This document shows positions 39,685-50,223 of a stretch of 55,149 bases of DNA, piece by piece. Position numbers and translations under genes: made by a program. Under the pieces are notes generated by a model that saw nothing but the letters and a program-made list of their open reading frames with translations, was not told the DNA's origin and did no database searches. Source of the stretch: Actinomycetes bacterium (GTDB lineage Bacteria > Actinomycetota > Actinomycetes > Actinomycetales > Microbacteriaceae); the NCBI GenBank assembly GCA_021779075.1, contig JAJYBG010000003.1, forward strand, positions 1-55,149. The letters run 5' to 3'. The first letter of the stretch is position 1, and every line of letters begins with the position of its first letter.

Positions 39685-39690
39685 AGCGTA
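39685..39690 (-). promoter_or_regulatory. Leaderless -10 element of perM-purN-purH
   Basis: TACGCT on the minus strand, then CAGGGC and the perM GTG. It gives the purine operon its own promoter, separate from sucCD 48 bp upstream. Confidence 0.55.
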
Positions 39691-39726
39691 TCCGCGCGAC
39701 CGCTGCCCGAAACGGTGCCTCGCCGC

Positions 39727-40632
39727 CTATGCGGCGGCGGCGAGGATCTCGCGGAGGAGGGCGGCCGTCTCGGACGGCGTCTTGCCGACCTTGACGCCGG
39801 CGGCCTCGAGGGCCTCCTTCTTGGCCTGGGCCGTACCCGCCGAGCCGGAGACGATGGCGCCGGCGTGGCCCATCGTCTTGCCCTCGGGGGCGGTGAAGCC
39901 CGCGACGTAGCCGACGACCGGCTTGGTCACGTACTCCGTGATAAACGCCGCGGCGCGCTCCTCGGCGTCGCCGCCGATCTCGCCGATCATGACGATCGCC
40001 TCGGTCTCGGGGTCATCCTGGAACGCCTTGAGCGCGTCGATGTGCGTCGTGCCGATGATCGGGTCGCCGCCGATGCCGATGGCGGTCGAGAAGCCGAGAT
40101 CGCGCAGCTCGAACATCATCTGGTAGGTCAGCGTGCCCGACTTCGAGACGAGACCGATCGGACCCTTGCCCGTGATGTTCGCCGGGGTGATCCCGACGAG
40201 CGACTCGCCCGGGGTGATGATCCCGGGGCAGTTTGGGCCGATGATGCGGGTCTTGCCGCCCTTCGCCTTCGCGTACGCCCAGGCCTCGGCCGAGTCGCCG
40301 ACCGGGATGCCCTCGGTGATGACGACGAGCAGCGAGATGCCTGCGTCGATGGCCTCGATCATCGCGTCCTTGGCGAATGCCGGGGGCACGAAGGCGATCG
40401 ACACGTCGGCGCCGGTCTCCGCGATGGCCTCGGTGACGCGGCCGAACACGGGCAGCTCGACGGCCGAGCCGTCCTTCGCGGTGTGCGCGACGGTCGTTCC
40501 GGCCTTGCGGGCGTTCACGCCACCGACGATCTGGGTGCCGGCCTTGAGCATGAGGGCGGTGTGCTTTGTGCCCTCACCGCCGGTGATGCCCTGGACGATG
40601 ACCTTGGAATCCTTGTTGAGGAAGATCGACAT
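39727..40632 (-). CDS. sucD: Succinate-CoA ligase alpha subunit
   Basis: A 301-residue alpha subunit of succinyl-CoA synthetase. It has a CoA-binding Rossmann domain with [23 protein letters not shown] and [12 protein letters not shown]. The phosphorylated histidine lies in [26 protein letters not shown]. Together with sucC it couples succinyl-CoA hydrolysis to nucleoside triphosphate synthesis in the TCA cycle. The ORF-track frame begins inside sucC. The ATG at 40632, preceded by GGACGGAAAGAG and 14 bases after sucC, is the family N-terminus. Confidence 0.96.
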   Translation of the reverse strand: MSIFLNKDSKVIVQGITGGEGTKHTALMLKAGTQIVGGVNARKAGTTVAHTAKDGSAVELPVFGRVTEAIAETGADVSIAFVPPAFAKDAMIEAIDAGISLLVVITEGIPVGDSAEAWAYAKAKGGKTRIIGPNCPGIITPGESLVGITPANITGKGPIGLVSKSGTLTYQMMFELRDLGFSTAIGIGGDPIIGTTHIDALKAFQDDPETEAIVMIGEIGGDAEERAAAFITEYVTKPVVGYVAGFTAPEGKTMGHAGAIVSGSAGTAQAKKEALEAAGVKVGKTPSETAALLREILAAAA

Positions 40633-40646
40633 ATCTCTTTCCGTCC

Positions 40647-41810
40647 TTATGCGTTGGCCAGAGCGGCGGCCTTGTCGGCGCCGTCGTCCATGGTGAGAGC
40701 CAGAGTGACAAGCGGGTGCGCGGCGGCGGTGAGGATGGCGCGGCCTTCCTCGACCTGGTTGCCGTCGAGGCGTACGACGAGAGGCTTGTTGGCCTCGGAC
40801 CCGAGGATCTCGAGGGCCTTGACGATGCCGTTGGCGACGGCCACGCACGAGGTGATGCCGCCGAAGACGTTGACGAACACGCTCTTGACCTGCGGGTCGC
40901 CGAGGATGACGTCGAGGCCGGCGGCCATGACCTCGGCCGAGGCGCCGCCGCCGATGTCGAGGAAGTTCGCCGGCTTCACGCCGCCGTGGTTCTCGCCCGC
41001 GTAGGCGACGACGTCGAGGGTGGACATGACCAGGCCCGCGCCGTTGCCGATGATGCCGACGCTTCCGTCGAGCTTGACGTAGTTGAGGCTGTGCTCCTTG
41101 GCCTTCGCCTCGAGCGGGTCCGCGGAGGCCGCATCGACGAGCGCCTCGTGGTCGGGGTGGCGGAACTCGGCGTTGTCGTCGAGGGTGACCTTGCCGTCGA
41201 GGGCGATGATGTCGCCCGAGCCGGTGAGGACGAGCGGGTTGACCTCGACGAGTGTGGCGTCCTCGCCGTGGTAGACGTCGTAGAGCTTCTCGAAGACGGG
41301 CACGACCTTGGCGACGAGGTCGTCGGGGAAGCCGGCGGCCTTCGCGATCTCGGCGGCCTTGGCGGCGTCGATGCCGACGAGCGGGTCGACCTCGATGCGG
41401 GCGAGCGCCTCGGGCTTCTCGACGGCGAGCTGCTCGATCTCCATGCCGCCCTCGACGCTGCTCAGCGAGAGGTAGGAGCGGTTCGCGCGGTCGAGGAGCA
41501 CCGAGAAGTAGAACTCGCGCTGGATGTCCGCACCGCCGGCCACCATGACGCGCTTGACGACGTGGCCCTTGATGTCGAGGCCGAGGATGGCTTGCGCCGC
41601 CGTGAAGGCGTCGTCGGGGGTCTTGGCGACCTTGACGCCGCCGGCCTTGCCGCGACCGCCCACCTTGACCTGGGCTTTGACGACGGTGACGCCTCCCAGC
41701 TTCTCCGCGGCCGCACGCACCTCGTCGGGCGTGTCGGCGACGATGCCGGGAAGGACGGGGACCCCGTACTTCTCGAACAGGTCACGGGCCTGATACTCGT
41801 AAAGATCCAC
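40647..41810 (-). CDS. sucC: Succinate-CoA ligase beta subunit
   Basis: A 387-residue beta subunit with an N-terminal ATP-grasp domain ([43 protein letters not shown]) and a C-terminal CoA-ligase domain ending in [20 protein letters not shown]. The GTG at 41810 is chosen by family length; the track frame runs on antisense to the histidine kinase gene. An 18-bp palindrome lies 11-28 bases upstream of the start, and TAGAGT provides the -10. Confidence 0.96.
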   Translation of the reverse strand: MDLYEYQARDLFEKYGVPVLPGIVADTPDEVRAAAEKLGGVTVVKAQVKVGGRGKAGGVKVAKTPDDAFTAAQAILGLDIKGHVVKRVMVAGGADIQREFYFSVLLDRANRSYLSLSSVEGGMEIEQLAVEKPEALARIEVDPLVGIDAAKAAEIAKAAGFPDDLVAKVVPVFEKLYDVYHGEDATLVEVNPLVLTGSGDIIALDGKVTLDDNAEFRHPDHEALVDAASADPLEAKAKEHSLNYVKLDGSVGIIGNGAGLVMSTLDVVAYAGENHGGVKPANFLDIGGGASAEVMAAGLDVILGDPQVKSVFVNVFGGITSCVAVANGIVKALEILGSEANKPLVVRLDGNQVEEGRAILTAAAHPLVTLALTMDDGADKAAALANA

Positions 41811-41820
41811 GGCTGTCCAC

Positions 41821-41857
41821 TCTCTTGATATCGAGATATTTCCAGCGATCGACTCTA
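41821..41857 (-). promoter_or_regulatory. sucCD promoter with palindrome shared with icd
   Basis: The -10 TAGAGT (41857-41852) overlaps the stop codon of the histidine kinase gene. TCTCTTGATATCGAGATA (41821-41838) lies just downstream of the inferred start site, a position suited to repression. It matches the icd palindrome at 15 of 18 positions. Confidence 0.6.
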
Positions 41858-43033
41858 CCCCTCCGACTGATCCGTTTTCGCCGCGTCCAGAGGCAGCTCG
41901 GCGGTGAGCAGCGCACCTCCGAGAGTCTCGCCCTGGCGCAGTTCGAGGTGGCCGCCGAGCATGTCGAGACGGTGCCCCAGCAGACCCAGTCCGTTGAGGT
42001 GCGGCTCGGCGGGCAGGCCCGTGCCGTCGTCTTCGACCTCGATGGTCACCGCGCCGTCCGCGTAGCCCAGGGCGACCCGCAGCTTCGAGGCGTGCCCGTG
42101 CCGGAGCGCGTTGGAGACCCCCTCCTCGATGATGCGGATGAGGTTGAGACGCTGGGGCTCTGTCATGACGCGCGCGTAGGTGTCGATCTCGTTGACGGCC
42201 GGCGCGATCGAGAGGTCGACGAGGATCGTCGACGGCACTCGCCGGACCATGATGCGCACCGCCTGCACGAGCCCGACCTCGAGGCCGTCGGGGTAGAGCA
42301 TCTGGCTCATCTCGCGCACATCGACCTGGCGGAGCTGATCGAGGTCGCCGCGCAACGCGAAGAGGTCGGCGACCGCCCCGTTGCGCGAGCCGCCCTCGGT
42401 GATCTGGCGGACGACCTGGTCGATGCGGGCGCCGACGAGCACGAGGCGCTGCTGCACGCTGCCGTGGAGACCTTCCGCGACATCCCGGCGCACCCGGAGC
42501 TCCTCCGACTGCATGGCAGCGAGCGCCGCCGTCGCGCGCGCCTCGTGCGAGACGCTGCGCACCCGCTCTTCGCGCAGCCTGCGACCCGTCGTGGACAGCA
42601 TCCCGGCGAACGTGACGGCGAGGGCGTCGGCGAACACGCCGAGCAGGAACTCGATGACCGGCGCGGTCGGCGGCGCGACGATGAGCACTCCGAGCGCGTA
42701 CTCGAGCAGGATCCAGACGCTGCTGCCGACCACGCCGAGGCCGATGTTGCGCAGGATGGCGCTCGGGCCGCGCAGGAAGACGAGGCGCGGGATCGCGAAG
42801 ACGAGCATGAGCGCGACGAGGCCCGCGATGCCGGCGATCAGGCGCCTCAGGAGATACCACCCGATGACGGAGAGGGGTGCCGGGAAGTCGCTGAAGTGGA
42901 CGAGCGTGCTCTGCAGGGCGTCGCCGAGGACGAAGAACGCCGCGATGATGGCGGAAGCCGCACGGAGTGTACGGGCGAAGCTCAGCCGCTCTTTCGCCGC
43001 CCTCGCATCCCGCCGCTGGGCGTCAGAAGTCAT
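41855..43033 (-). CDS. Sensor histidine kinase, NarL-system type (HisKA_3)
   Basis: A 392-residue kinase. Four hydrophobic spans in the first 160 residues (about 24-42, 58-80, 95-115 and 122-145) form an uncharacterised membrane sensor. A helical region follows with the HisKA_3 motif [24 protein letters not shown] (phospho-His). The HATPase domain has [30 protein letters not shown] and [18 protein letters not shown]. Its start lies 11 bases inside the response-regulator gene, so the two are translationally coupled. The signal is unknown. Confidence 0.9.
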   Translation of the reverse strand: MTSDAQRRDARAAKERLSFARTLRAASAIIAAFFVLGDALQSTLVHFSDFPAPLSVIGWYLLRRLIAGIAGLVALMLVFAIPRLVFLRGPSAILRNIGLGVVGSSVWILLEYALGVLIVAPPTAPVIEFLLGVFADALAVTFAGMLSTTGRRLREERVRSVSHEARATAALAAMQSEELRVRRDVAEGLHGSVQQRLVLVGARIDQVVRQITEGGSRNGAVADLFALRGDLDQLRQVDVREMSQMLYPDGLEVGLVQAVRIMVRRVPSTILVDLSIAPAVNEIDTYARVMTEPQRLNLIRIIEEGVSNALRHGHASKLRVALGYADGAVTIEVEDDGTGLPAEPHLNGLGLLGHRLDMLGGHLELRQGETLGGALLTAELPLDAAKTDQSEG

Positions 43034-43670
43034 GCCTCGAGGTCTCCTCGATGAACCGCAGCACCGCGGAGACCCGCTGGTTGCGCCCCCGCGGAAGGCC
43101 CAGCGAGGCGTAGATCGCGTTGATGTGGTTCTCGACGGAGCGCGACGAGATGCCGAGCTTCTCGCCGATGCCTTCGTTGGTGAGACCGGCCGCCACGTGG
43201 CGCAGCACCTCGTACTGCCGATCGCTGAGCACCGACAGGCTCGACCCCGCGCGCGGGAAGGCGCCCTCGGCGAGCGCGGGGTCGATGACGGTGATGCCGC
43301 GGGCGGTCGACTGGATCGCGCGCATGAGAACGTCGACCGACGTGGTGGAATTCTTCGAAAGGTAGCTCCACCCCGCCCGCACGTCTTCGGGAAGGTCGAG
43401 GAGGAGCTCCATGACGTCATGGCTCGAGAGCAGCAGCACGCCGAGGTTCGGATCCTTGCGGCACAGCGAGACGCCGAGAGCGAGACCGTTGCCATCGGAG
43501 AGGTGCACGTCGAGGACGGCGACGTCGATGGTGCCGGGCTGGAACTCGGCCCGTGCCGAGGACGCGCCGTCGGCGATGAGCACGACCTCGACCCCCTCCT
43601 GCGCACGCAGCAGCGTGACGATCATGTCGCGGTACAGCGGCTGATCTTCGACGACAGCGACCCGAACCAC
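43023..43670 (-). CDS. LuxR/NarL-family response regulator
   Basis: A 215-residue regulator. The receiver has acidic residues in VAVVEDQPLYRD, the phospho-acceptor Asp in VAVLDVHLSDGNG, Ser in LLLSSHD and Lys in YLSKNS. The helix-turn-helix is LSDRQYEVLRHVAAGLTNEGIGEKLGISSRSVENHINAIYASLG. It starts with GTG after AGAGG, eight bases after the pcrA stop, and overlaps the kinase gene. Target genes are unknown; as they are cotranscribed with pcrA a link to DNA damage is conceivable but not shown. Confidence 0.9.
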   Translation of the reverse strand: MVRVAVVEDQPLYRDMIVTLLRAQEGVEVVLIADGASSARAEFQPGTIDVAVLDVHLSDGNGLALGVSLCRKDPNLGVLLLSSHDVMELLLDLPEDVRAGWSYLSKNSTTSVDVLMRAIQSTARGITVIDPALAEGAFPRAGSSLSVLSDRQYEVLRHVAAGLTNEGIGEKLGISSRSVENHINAIYASLGLPRGRNQRVSAVLRFIEETSRHDF

Positions 43671-43678
43671 AGGACCTC

Positions 43679-46054
43679 TCAGATTTTCTCTATTGGAGCG
43701 ATCCTAATGAGGAGTTTCTTCGCACCGACGGCATCGAAGACCACGTGCGCAATGCGTTTCGCCCCTGCGCCGGTCACCTCGGTCACCTGGCCGTCGCCGA
43801 AGTCGACGTGCCGGATGCGATCGCCGGGGTTCAACTCGAGGTCGCCGTTGTCGCGCACCGCCCCGCTGACCGGATTGGGCCACTGCGCTTTGGGGCGCGG
43901 CGGAAGCGCCGGAGAGGCGAGGGAGGCGCCCTGATCGGCGCCCGGGCGCCGAGCGTTGAGGGCACGGGATTGCGCGCCGCCGCGGCCGTTCGCCTGGCCG
44001 GGCGACTGGCGCCAGTCGATGAGGTCGGCGGGGATCTCCTGAAGGTAGCGGCTCGGCATCGCGACCGCGGTGTCGCCGAACTGGGAGCGCGTCATCGCGA
44101 GGGTGAGGTAGAGCCGCTGGCGCGCGCGCGTGATGCCGACGTAGAACAGCCGGCGCTCCTCGGCGAGCCCGCCGGGCTCGCCGGCCGAGATGCGGTGGGG
44201 CAGCAGGTCCTCCTCGACGCCGGTGATGAAGACGGCGTCGAACTCGAGGCCTTTGGCGGTGTGCAGCGTCATGAGCGAGACGGTGCCGTCCTCGGAATCC
44301 AGCTCGTCCGCCGCGGCGACGAGCTGCACCTCGGTGAGGAAGTCGACGAGCGTGCCGCCAGCGTTCGCCCGCGCGAACTCGCGGGTGACGGAGACGAGCT
44401 CCTCGACGTTCTCGGCGCGCGCCTCGTCCTGCGCGTCGCGAGTGGCGCGCAGCGAGGCGAGCAGCCCCGAGCCCTCGAGGAGGTGCACGAGCAGGTCGGC
44501 GACCGACTTCCGCCCCTGCGGCAGCGCGGGGTCGATCAGGCGCGCGCCCTCGTCGAGCAGCTCGGAGAGGGCGGTGATCGACGCCGTCGCCTTGGCGCCG
44601 AGGCCGAGATCGGATGCCGCACGCAGGGCGTCGCGGAAGCTGAGGTCGTTGTCCTCGGCGAAACGGGCGAGCTGCGTCACCGTCGCCTCGCCGATGCCGC
44701 GCTTGGGGGTGTTGACGATGCGCCTGAGCGCGAGGTCGTCGGCGGGGTTCGCCACGCTCGTGAGGTAGGCGAGGGCGTCCTTGATCTCGGCGCGCTCGTA
44801 GAACTTCGTGCCGCCGAGGATGCGGTACGGCACCGCGGCGCGGATGAAGATCTCCTCCAGCGCGCGGGTCTGAGAGTTCGTCCGGTAGAACACGGCCATC
44901 TCGTCGTAGGGGATGCCGCCGCGGTGCAGCGCCTCGATCTCGTCGGCGACGAACTGCGCCTCGTCGTGGGCGCTGAACCCGGTGTAGCCGGCGATCTTCT
45001 CGCCGGGGCCGCCGGCGCTCCAGAGGTTCTTCGCCTTGCGGTCGAAGTTGTGGGCGATGACGGAGTTGGCAGCGGAGAGGATGTTCTGGCTCGAGCGGTA
45101 GTTCTGCTCGAGGAGGACGACCTTGGCGCCCGGGTAGTCGTGCTCGAACTCGGTGATGTTGCGGATGTCGGCGCCGCGGAACGCGTAGATCGACTGATCC
45201 GAGTCGCCGACGACGGTGACCGAGGCGCCAGGGATGCCGCCGGACGCGTCGACGAGCGAGTCGACATGCACTCCGTCGGTCTTCAGCTCGGCGACGATGT
45301 GCGGCTCGACCGGCCGGGTGAGCTCGCGGACGAGGGCGTACTGGGCGTGGTTGGTGTCCTGGTACTCGTCGACGAGGATGTGCCGGAAACGGCGCTGGTA
45401 GAGGGCGGCGACGCGCGGGAACGCGCGGAACAGGTACACCGTCTGGCCGATGAGGTCGTCGAAGTCGAAGGCGTTGGCGCGGACGAGCTCGCGCGAGTAG
45501 TCACGGAAGAGCTCGAGGAAGAGCGCCTCCTTGGGGTCGTCGGTGTTCACCGAGCGCGCGTAGCTCTCGTAGTCCATGAGATCGTTCTTGAGCTTCGAGA
45601 TCTTGGCGGCGACGTTGCCGGGGGTGAAGCCGAAGGTGTCGGCCTCGCGCTCGCGGATGATGCGCTTGAGCAGCGCGCGGGTGTCGCCGGAGTCGTAGAT
45701 GGTGAACGACTGGGTGAAGCCGAAGTGCTGCGCCTCGCGGCGCAGGATGCGCACGCAGGCGGAGTGGAACGTCGAGATCCACATACCGTCTGCAGCCTCG
45801 CCGAGCAGTCCCTCGACGCGCTCGCGCATCTCGGCGGCGGCCTTGTTGGTGAAGGTGATGGCGAGGATCTGGCTCGGCCACGCCTCGCGCGAGCCGATGA
45901 GGCTCGCGATGCGGCGAGTCAGGACGTTGGTCTTGCCCGATCCTGCACCCGCCACGATGAGCAGTGCCCGGCCGCGGTACTCGACCGCCTCGCGCTGCTC
46001 GGGGTTGAGACCGTCGAGCACGGCATCGGGCGAGAAGAACGCGGGCGTCGACAT
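43679..46054 (-). CDS. pcrA: ATP-dependent DNA helicase PcrA/UvrD
   Basis: A superfamily 1A 3'-5' helicase of about 791 residues. Motif I is LLIVAGAGSGKTNVLTRRIA, motif Ia ILAITFTNKAAAEMRERVEGLLG, motif II ILVDEYQDTNHAQY and motif III VVGDSDQSIYAFRGAD. Motif IV is LEQNYRSSQNILSAAN, motif V VSLMTLHTAKGLEFDAVFI and motif VI RRLFYVGITRARQRLYL. A C-terminal Tudor-like segment follows (PGDRIRHVDFGDGQVTEVTGAGAKRIAHVVF), which binds RNA polymerase in PcrA. The ATG at 46054 is preferred to the GTG at 46060 because TAGGCT ends nine bases before the ATG. Confidence 0.95.
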   Translation of the reverse strand: MSTPAFFSPDAVLDGLNPEQREAVEYRGRALLIVAGAGSGKTNVLTRRIASLIGSREAWPSQILAITFTNKAAAEMRERVEGLLGEAADGMWISTFHSACVRILRREAQHFGFTQSFTIYDSGDTRALLKRIIREREADTFGFTPGNVAAKISKLKNDLMDYESYARSVNTDDPKEALFLELFRDYSRELVRANAFDFDDLIGQTVYLFRAFPRVAALYQRRFRHILVDEYQDTNHAQYALVRELTRPVEPHIVAELKTDGVHVDSLVDASGGIPGASVTVVGDSDQSIYAFRGADIRNITEFEHDYPGAKVVLLEQNYRSSQNILSAANSVIAHNFDRKAKNLWSAGGPGEKIAGYTGFSAHDEAQFVADEIEALHRGGIPYDEMAVFYRTNSQTRALEEIFIRAAVPYRILGGTKFYERAEIKDALAYLTSVANPADDLALRRIVNTPKRGIGEATVTQLARFAEDNDLSFRDALRAASDLGLGAKATASITALSELLDEGARLIDPALPQGRKSVADLLVHLLEGSGLLASLRATRDAQDEARAENVEELVSVTREFARANAGGTLVDFLTEVQLVAAADELDSEDGTVSLMTLHTAKGLEFDAVFITGVEEDLLPHRISAGEPGGLAEERRLFYVGITRARQRLYLTLAMTRSQFGDTAVAMPSRYLQEIPADLIDWRQSPGQANGRGGAQSRALNARRPGADQGASLASPALPPRPKAQWPNPVSGAVRDNGDLELNPGDRIRHVDFGDGQVTEVTGAGAKRIAHVVFDAVGAKKLLIRIAPIEKI

Positions 46055-46063
46055 TGCCACTTC

Positions 46064-46069
46064 AGCCTA
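46064..46069 (-). promoter_or_regulatory. -10 element of pcrA
   Basis: TAGGCT on the minus strand, nine bases before the ATG at 46054, giving a leader of at most two or three bases. Confidence 0.5.
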
Positions 46070-46098
46070 GTTCTGCGCGCCGACGCCACGGCCGGGCC

Positions 46099-47052
46099 CT
46101 AGGACGCGGTGACCGAAAGGGTGTCGCGCACCGCGGCCGCGAGGTCGGGGTGGTCGGCGAAGACCCCGTCGACGCCCGTTGTCAGGATGGCCCGGAACTC
46201 CTGCTGCCACGCGCCGAACGCGGCATCCGCGTCGCCGCGACGGTGGGCCGGGGCGAGGAAGGCGTTCTCGGGCCGCAGCGTCCAGGCGAACACGGCGAGC
46301 CCGTCCGCGTGAGCGAGGTCGACGAGTTCGGGACGCGCGTGCCCCTCGGCGTCGAGCAGCAACGCCCTCTCGACGCTGACACCCTCGAGATCGCCTGCGG
46401 TGAGGTCGACGAGGGCCTCGGCTGTCTCGGTGAGGAGCACCCGGGTGCCCCGCACGCCGCGCTTTCTCACCTTCGCGAGCACAGGTCGCTCGAAGGACTC
46501 GATGACGAGGCGCGAGGTCTCGGCGCTCCAGCCGGCGTCCTGCACGGCCTGGGCGAAGAGGTCGTCGAGGGGCAGCCCGAGATCCTCGAAGTAGGCCGGG
46601 TGCTTGAGCTCGGCGACGAGGCCGAAGGGGCGGTCCTCCCTCTCGGCGGCGGCGTCGACGATGTCGAAGAGGCTGGACAGCTTGAGGATGGGGAACTGGC
46701 CATCGAAGCTCGAGCTCGCCTGGCGCAGCGCGCCGAGGCGCTCCCTCGCCCGCAGCAGCGCCAGCTCGGGCCAGCTGAAGTCCTCGACGAACCATCCGGT
46801 GAGCGTCACGCCGTCCACTTCCTTGGTGGTGCGGCGGCGTGCGAACTCGGAGTGGGCGGCCACGTCGGTCGTCTCGGAGAGTTCGATGTCGTGGCGGATG
46901 ACGAGCACGCCGTCCTTCGTCGCGACGATGTCCGGCTCCACCGCATCGGCGCCGAGCTGGAAGGCGAGCTCGTAGGCGCTGCGGGTGTGCTCAGGGCGGT
47001 AGCCGGACGCGCCCCGGTGTCCGATGACGATCGGTGAGGGGTGCCCGCGCAT
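46099..47052 (-). CDS. Glycerophosphodiester phosphodiesterase family protein
   Basis: A 317-residue TIM-barrel GDPD protein without signal peptide, thus cytoplasmic. The catalytic signature is IVIGHRGASGYRPEHTRSAYELAFQLGADAVEPDIVATKDGVLVIRHD, containing both histidines and the metal-binding Glu and Asp. VAELKHPAYF carries another conserved Glu-Lys. It would split glycerophosphodiesters into glycerol-3-phosphate and alcohol; the product could feed glpD further upstream. TAGCAT, seven bases, then ATG: leaderless. No obvious PHO box was seen in front of it. Confidence 0.9.
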   Translation of the reverse strand: MRGHPSPIVIGHRGASGYRPEHTRSAYELAFQLGADAVEPDIVATKDGVLVIRHDIELSETTDVAAHSEFARRRTTKEVDGVTLTGWFVEDFSWPELALLRARERLGALRQASSSFDGQFPILKLSSLFDIVDAAAEREDRPFGLVAELKHPAYFEDLGLPLDDLFAQAVQDAGWSAETSRLVIESFERPVLAKVRKRGVRGTRVLLTETAEALVDLTAGDLEGVSVERALLLDAEGHARPELVDLAHADGLAVFAWTLRPENAFLAPAHRRGDADAAFGAWQQEFRAILTTGVDGVFADHPDLAAAVRDTLSVTAS

Positions 47053-47059
47053 GTCGCCG

Positions 47060-47065
47060 ATGCTA
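47060..47065 (-). promoter_or_regulatory. Leaderless -10 element of the GDPD gene
   Basis: TAGCAT on the minus strand, seven bases before the ATG at 47052. Confidence 0.5.
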
Positions 47066-47112
47066 GCGACGGAGTGTTACAGGGGGAAGCACGGAGAAGG
47101 GCGAAGCGGCAC

Positions 47113-47159
47113 GCGAAAGGCGCCGAAGAGCGGATCCCGCGCCTTTCGGCGCCTTTCGC
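47113..47159. terminator. 15-bp inverted repeat downstream of guaA
   Basis: GCGAAAGGCGCCGAA and TTCGGCGCCTTTCGC are exact inverted copies around 17 bases. They lie in the 252-bp gap between the guaA stop and the GDPD start. Probably the terminator of the guaB3-guaA operon. The remaining 145 bp next to guaA show no gene or clear signal. Confidence 0.55.
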
Positions 47160-47304
47160 TGCGGCTCAGCCGCGCTTCAGCGAGGCGCAAGACGGCGAAT
47201 GCCCGGCAAACCGGCTGCCGCCGACCCGCTGCTGATCGCTGAAGACCTCGTTGAACCAGCCGTGCTTCGTTGCGTGGCGATAGCGCGGCCTTCGCCTGAT
47301 CCGG

Positions 47305-48869
<1,565 letters not shown>

Positions 48870-48873
<4 letters not shown>

Positions 48874-49385
48874 ACGCCGCCTTCCGCGGCGGTCCGCGCT
48901 GCCTCGTGCTCGGCGAGGTAGCCGCGCACCTGCCTGCTGATGATGGCCTCGACGATGAACGACATGAACGGGATGACGCCGCCGAGGGCGACCTGCACGA
49001 ACTTCGTGAAGGGCATCCGCATCAGGCTCCAGAGCCGGAAGTCGGCGAAGAGGTAGAGCACGTAGAGCCAGCCGTGGGCGATGAGCACCCCGATGGAGAC
49101 GTTGACGCCGTGGTAGTAGATGTCGTTCGGGCCTACCGGCAGGAGCGCGACGAGCGGCTCGTGGGGCGCGAAGGCGTACACCCAGTAGCCGAAGCCGTAC
49201 CTGACGATCATCTCGATCACGAGCAGCAGCAGCATGATGCCGGTGATGTACGCGGTGACCTGGTAGAGCCGCAGCGCCGCTGGCATCTTGGGCAGGTCGA
49301 CGTCGCGCGGGCGCGCGCCTTTGACGCTCCGCAGCTGCTCGAGGAGGCGGCTGAAATACGTGCCCTCATCACTCAACTGCGTCAC
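48870..49385 (-). CDS. DUF3817 membrane protein
   Basis: A 171-residue integral membrane protein. [26 protein letters not shown] begins the DUF3817 domain, followed by [26 protein letters not shown] and a last span [25 protein letters not shown]. The first 30 residues are cytoplasmic. Function is unknown. Such genes often sit next to guaA in actinobacteria. Its GTG lies 17 bases inside surf1 and its stop overlaps guaA. Confidence 0.85.
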
Positions 49386-50223
49386 CCTCCGAGTTTAGTT
49401 TCATGTCCTCGAGCTCGCGCTCGTACACATCGCGGGTGACGCGATACCAGAGGTAGAGCGCGAAGCCCGCGAAGAGCGCCCACTCGGCCGCGTAGAAGGC
49501 GTTGAGCCAGTCGATCGCGGTCTGCGCGTAGGGCGGCGGCGAGTAGATCGCATCGAGGCCGGCCGGAATGTTGTCGCGGGCCACGAGGTAGGCCTCGTAG
49601 ACCGGCACCGCGGGCTGCTTCCACACGTTGACGAGCAGCGCGACGGCGACGTCGTCCATGCGCGGCGGGTCGCCGACGAGGGAGTCCTGAGGCTGCTCGG
49701 GCGGGTCGGTGGGCAGCAGCCGGCCGGTGAGGGTGAGTGGAAGATTCCGTCCCGACGGATTCGGCGACGCGAGCTCCGCGTCGAGCCGCTGCTGCACGCT
49801 CTTCGCCGTGGCCGCATCGCTCGTGAATCCGAGCGCGACGGCGAGAGATGCCGTCGCGCCGCCGCTCCCGTCGGGCACGATCGCATGCCCGAGAATCCAG
49901 TAGCCGGTGTCGGAGCCGTTGTTGTTGCGGCCCGTCGAGACGACGAAGTCACCGGCCGCCCAGGTCACATCGGATACCGTGACGAGTTGACCCACCCGGT
50001 TGTCGGCGATCGCGACGCCGGGCTGCAGCGCGGAGTCCAGCGGGACGGTCGCCTCGGTGACAGTCGGCCCGGCCTGGCCCGACGCGATGGCGCGCCCGAG
50101 CTGCCACTGGCCGAGCCAGGCGAAGATGCCGGCCACGGCGAGCGCGAGCAGGAGCGCGATGATCCACCGCGGCCGCACCATGACGCTGACGAGGCGGAGG
50201 TCGCCGGGATGCCTCGGGCTCAT
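49369..50223 (-). CDS. SURF1-family cytochrome oxidase assembly protein
   Basis: A 284-residue protein with one N-terminal span (PRWIIALLLALAVAGIFAWLGQWQLGRA) and one C-terminal span (NAFYAAEWALFAGFALYLWYRV). A large extracytoplasmic loop lies between them, the topology of SURF1/Shy1. WLGQWQLGRA is the family entry motif, and the region ending at the C-terminal span contains YSPPPYAQTAIDWLNAFYAAEW. SURF1 assists haem insertion into aa3 oxidase. Overlaps khtU by four bases. Confidence 0.9.
   Translation of the reverse strand: MSPRHPGDLRLVSVMVRPRWIIALLLALAVAGIFAWLGQWQLGRAIASGQAGPTVTEATVPLDSALQPGVAIADNRVGQLVTVSDVTWAAGDFVVSTGRNNNGSDTGYWILGHAIVPDGSGGATASLAVALGFTSDAATAKSVQQRLDAELASPNPSGRNLPLTLTGRLLPTDPPEQPQDSLVGDPPRMDDVAVALLVNVWKQPAVPVYEAYLVARDNIPAGLDAIYSPPPYAQTAIDWLNAFYAAEWALFAGFALYLWYRVTRDVYERELEDMKLNSEGDAVE

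Noticed and set aside
43745-46102. 785-aa plus-strand ORF
   Set aside because: Antisense to pcrA; no motif and composition typical of a shadow frame.
47041-47242. Small plus-strand ORFs in the guaA-GDPD gap
   Set aside because: They run through the inverted repeat with biased composition and lack a plausible start or family.
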